Assembly (NCBI GenBank): GCA_025354965.1 | Contig: JANXLW010000103.1 | Location: 1 to 6,770 of the forward strand | Origin: Betaproteobacteria bacterium | Lineage (GTDB): Bacteria > Pseudomonadota > Gammaproteobacteria > Burkholderiales > Burkholderiaceae_C | Direction: 5' to 3' | Length of the DNA stretch: 6,770 nucleotides | Part shown: piece by piece, positions 5,286-6,770 of the stretch | Position numbering within the stretch: position 1 is the stretch's first letter | How the letters are laid out: every line of letters begins with the position of its first letter | Program-made: the position numbers and the translations under genes | Notes under the pieces: generated by a model | Seen by the model: the letters and a program-made list of their open reading frames with translations, nothing else | Told to the model about the DNA's origin: nothing | Database searches by the model: none

Positions 5286-6770
5286 ACCAAGTTCCTGAAT
5301 CTTGCGCGTGATGGTGTTGCGTCCGATACCCAATTTTTGCGCCGCCTCAATGCGCCGCCCGCGGGTGCTGGCCAGGGCGGCGACAATCAACCTGGATTCA
5401 AAACGGCGTGTCAACTCGTCCCATACATCGGTCCGACCGGTCGTTAGAAGAGCAGCTGCTTCTGCCTCCAGTCGCTCTTCCCAACTACCGGCACCGATTG
5501 CTTGCAAAGGCAGCGCAATGCCTGCACCCGACTGGGCTGGTGCTGCAGGAAATACTGCAGACGCCTGCTCCGACCTCCCCGGCTGTGGAGAGACTACATC
5601 CATCGCCACTGGCGCTAGCGACCCGGCCAAACCACCCGAAGTCACGCCCACCTCATGCGGCAAGTCTTTCGGCTCAATCACCTGTGCTGGCGCCATCACG
5701 GTAAGCCAGTGGCAAATATTTTCCAGCTGGCGCACGTTGCCCGGGAAGGCAAATGTGCCCAGCCAAACCAATGCCGCATCGGAAATTCGTTTCGGCTCGA
5801 CCCCAAGCTGCAATGCACTTTGTTGCAGAAAGTGGCGCGTCAGCATGGGCACATCTTCTGTGCGCTCGCGTAGCGCTGGCAGACGCAGTCGGATGACATT
5901 GAGCCGGTGAAACAAGTCCTCACGAAACGCACCATCCTTGACGCGCTGCTCCAGGTTCTGATGCGTGGCGGCAATCACCCGCACATTGGTTTTGACAGCG
6001 CCATGGCCGCCGACGCGGTAAAAATGTCCATCGGAAAGTACGCGCAACAATCGAGTCTGCAGATCAAACGGCATATCTCCGATTTCGTCCAAAAACAGCG
6101 TACCACCATCGGCTTGCTCGAAACGGCCACGGCGCATGGTCTGTGCGCCGGTAAAGGCACCGCGCTCATGACCAAACAGTTCTGATTCGAGCAAGTCTTT
6201 TGGAATGGCCGCGGTATTGATTGCGACAAAAGGTCCGTTGGCCCGCGGTGAATGCTTGTGCAATGCGCGCGCCACCAGTTCTTTGCCGGAGCCGGACTCA
6301 CCAGTGATCATGACCGTCACGTTGCTCTGGCTCAAACGACCAATGGCGCGAAACACGTCTTGCATGGCGGGCGCCTGTCCCAGCATTTCCGGCGTGTCTG
6401 CCATGCGCTCCTCACTGACTTCCTCGCGCTGACTTTCTTCGACCGCTCGCCTGATCAGTTCAACTGCCTTGGGCAAGTCAAACGGTTTGGTCAGATACTC
6501 AAATGCGCCGCCCTGAAACGCAGAAACGGCACTGTCAAGATCGGAATACGCCGTCATGATGATGACCGGCAGGCCGGGGTATTTCGACTTCGCCTTCTCC
6601 AGTAAATCCAGGCCCGAGCCACCGGGCATGCGGATATCGCTGACCAATACTTGCGGGCCATTCTCATCGTTGGCAGTGGCCAGCGCGCTCAGAACATCAC
6701 GCGGATTGGTGAAGCTGCGGGTTGGCAGGTTTTCACGCAATAGTGCCTTCTCAAGCACGAAGCGGATGGA
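5277..6770 (-). CDS. ntrC: Nitrogen regulation response regulator NR(I), NtrC (N-terminus beyond the right edge)
   Basis: Minus-strand frame open from the window edge to TAG (complement of 5277-5279): 497 visible residues starting SIRFVLEKALL, so about 12-13 residues, including the first acidic-pocket aspartates, are missing. Numbering from the visible Ser: receiver domain to about 110, with phosphoacceptor Asp45 in VSDIRMPGGSG, Thr73 in MTAYSD and Lys95 in YLTKPFD; sigma-54 AAA+ domain about 128-370, with Walker A GESGSGKE (157-164), sigma-54-contacting GAFTGA (204-209), Walker B LFLDEIGD (225-232) and FPGNVRQLEN (342-351); an Ala/Gly/Pro-rich linker of about 55-60 residues (374-432); and a Fis-type helix-turn-helix at the end (458-495, RIEAAQKLGIGRNTITRKI). 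When phosphorylated by NtrB under nitrogen limitation it activates sigma-54 promoters such as that of glnA. An internal GTG at 6758 is not the true start, since residues upstream of it match the family. ntrB and glnA probably lie to the right. Confidence 0.97.
   Translation of the reverse strand, partial: SIRFVLEKALLRENLPTRSFTNPRDVLSALATANDENGPQVLVSDIRMPGGSGLDLLEKAKSKYPGLPVIIMTAYSDLDSAVSAFQGGAFEYLTKPFDLPKAVELIRRAVEESQREEVSEERMADTPEMLGQAPAMQDVFRAIGRLSQSNVTVMITGESGSGKELVARALHKHSPRANGPFVAINTAAIPKDLLESELFGHERGAFTGAQTMRRGRFEQADGGTLFLDEIGDMPFDLQTRLLRVLSDGHFYRVGGHGAVKTNVRVIAATHQNLEQRVKDGAFREDLFHRLNVIRLRLPALRERTEDVPMLTRHFLQQSALQLGVEPKRISDAALVWLGTFAFPGNVRQLENICHWLTVMAPAQVIEPKDLPHEVGVTSGGLAGSLAPVAMDVVSPQPGRSEQASAVFPAAPAQSGAGIALPLQAIGAGSWEERLEAEAAALLTTGRTDVWDELTRRFESRLIVAALASTRGRRIEAAQKLGIGRNTITRKIQELGLE

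Noticed and set aside
5302..5910. Open frame of 202 codons on the plus strand opposite ntrC
   Set aside because: It lies wholly opposite the linker and AAA+ coding sequence of ntrC. Its product is a low-complexity Arg/Ser/Pro/Ala-rich sequence with no family resemblance, typical of an antisense shadow.

Overview
The window looks like ordinary chromosomal DNA from a betaproteobacterium of the Burkholderiales, most like the Comamonadaceae (the Rhodoferax/Polaromonas part of the family). This rests on my recognition of the protein sequences, especially ThyA, FolA, the YihY-type N-terminus, the DUF2069 protein and NtrC, and not on a database search. Base composition looks moderately GC-rich and even throughout. 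Coding density is close to 100 percent, and no stretch over 300 bases lacks a gene; the largest gap is 43 bases (4478-4520). I saw no tRNA, rRNA, CRISPR array, insertion sequence or phage-like segment.

Layout. At the left edge, on the minus strand, is the N-terminal part of a YihY/BrkB-family inner-membrane protein (1-364, running off the window). It is divergent, across only 21 bases, from a seven-gene plus-strand series: a DUF2069 membrane protein (386-781); a GlcD/D-2-hydroxyglutarate-dehydrogenase-type FAD enzyme (786-2219); a small antibiotic-biosynthesis-monooxygenase-fold protein (2222-2557); thymidylate synthase thyA (2563-3393); dihydrofolate reductase folA (3394-3888, GTG start directly abutting the thyA stop); a DUF4337 membrane protein with a His-rich N-terminus (3890-4477); and an exodeoxyribonuclease III/AP endonuclease (4521-5285). 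Spacings of 4, 2, 5, 0, 1 and 43 bases suggest one transcription unit, at least as far as the DUF4337 gene. From the right edge, on the minus strand, comes ntrC (5277-6770, missing roughly its first dozen codons). It converges on the exonuclease gene and overlaps it by 9 bases.

How the genes fit together. ThyA and FolA form the thymidylate cycle: ThyA uses 5,10-methylene-tetrahydrofolate to make dTMP and releases dihydrofolate, which FolA reduces to tetrahydrofolate. The AP endonuclease downstream repairs abasic sites, including those left when uracil is removed from DNA, so it fits loosely with thymidylate supply. The FAD enzyme belongs to a family that reoxidises D-2-hydroxyacids; in some bacteria D-2-hydroxyglutarate is a by-product of serine biosynthesis, the main source of one-carbon units. 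That link is inference. NtrC is the sigma-54 activator of nitrogen assimilation and probably belongs to a glnA-ntrB-ntrC group outside the window.

I did not find a convincing undescribed system. The most worthwhile second looks are the translationally coupled FAD enzyme and ABM-fold pair, the His-rich DUF4337 protein between folA and the nuclease gene, and the antisense overlap at the 3' ends of the nuclease gene and ntrC.
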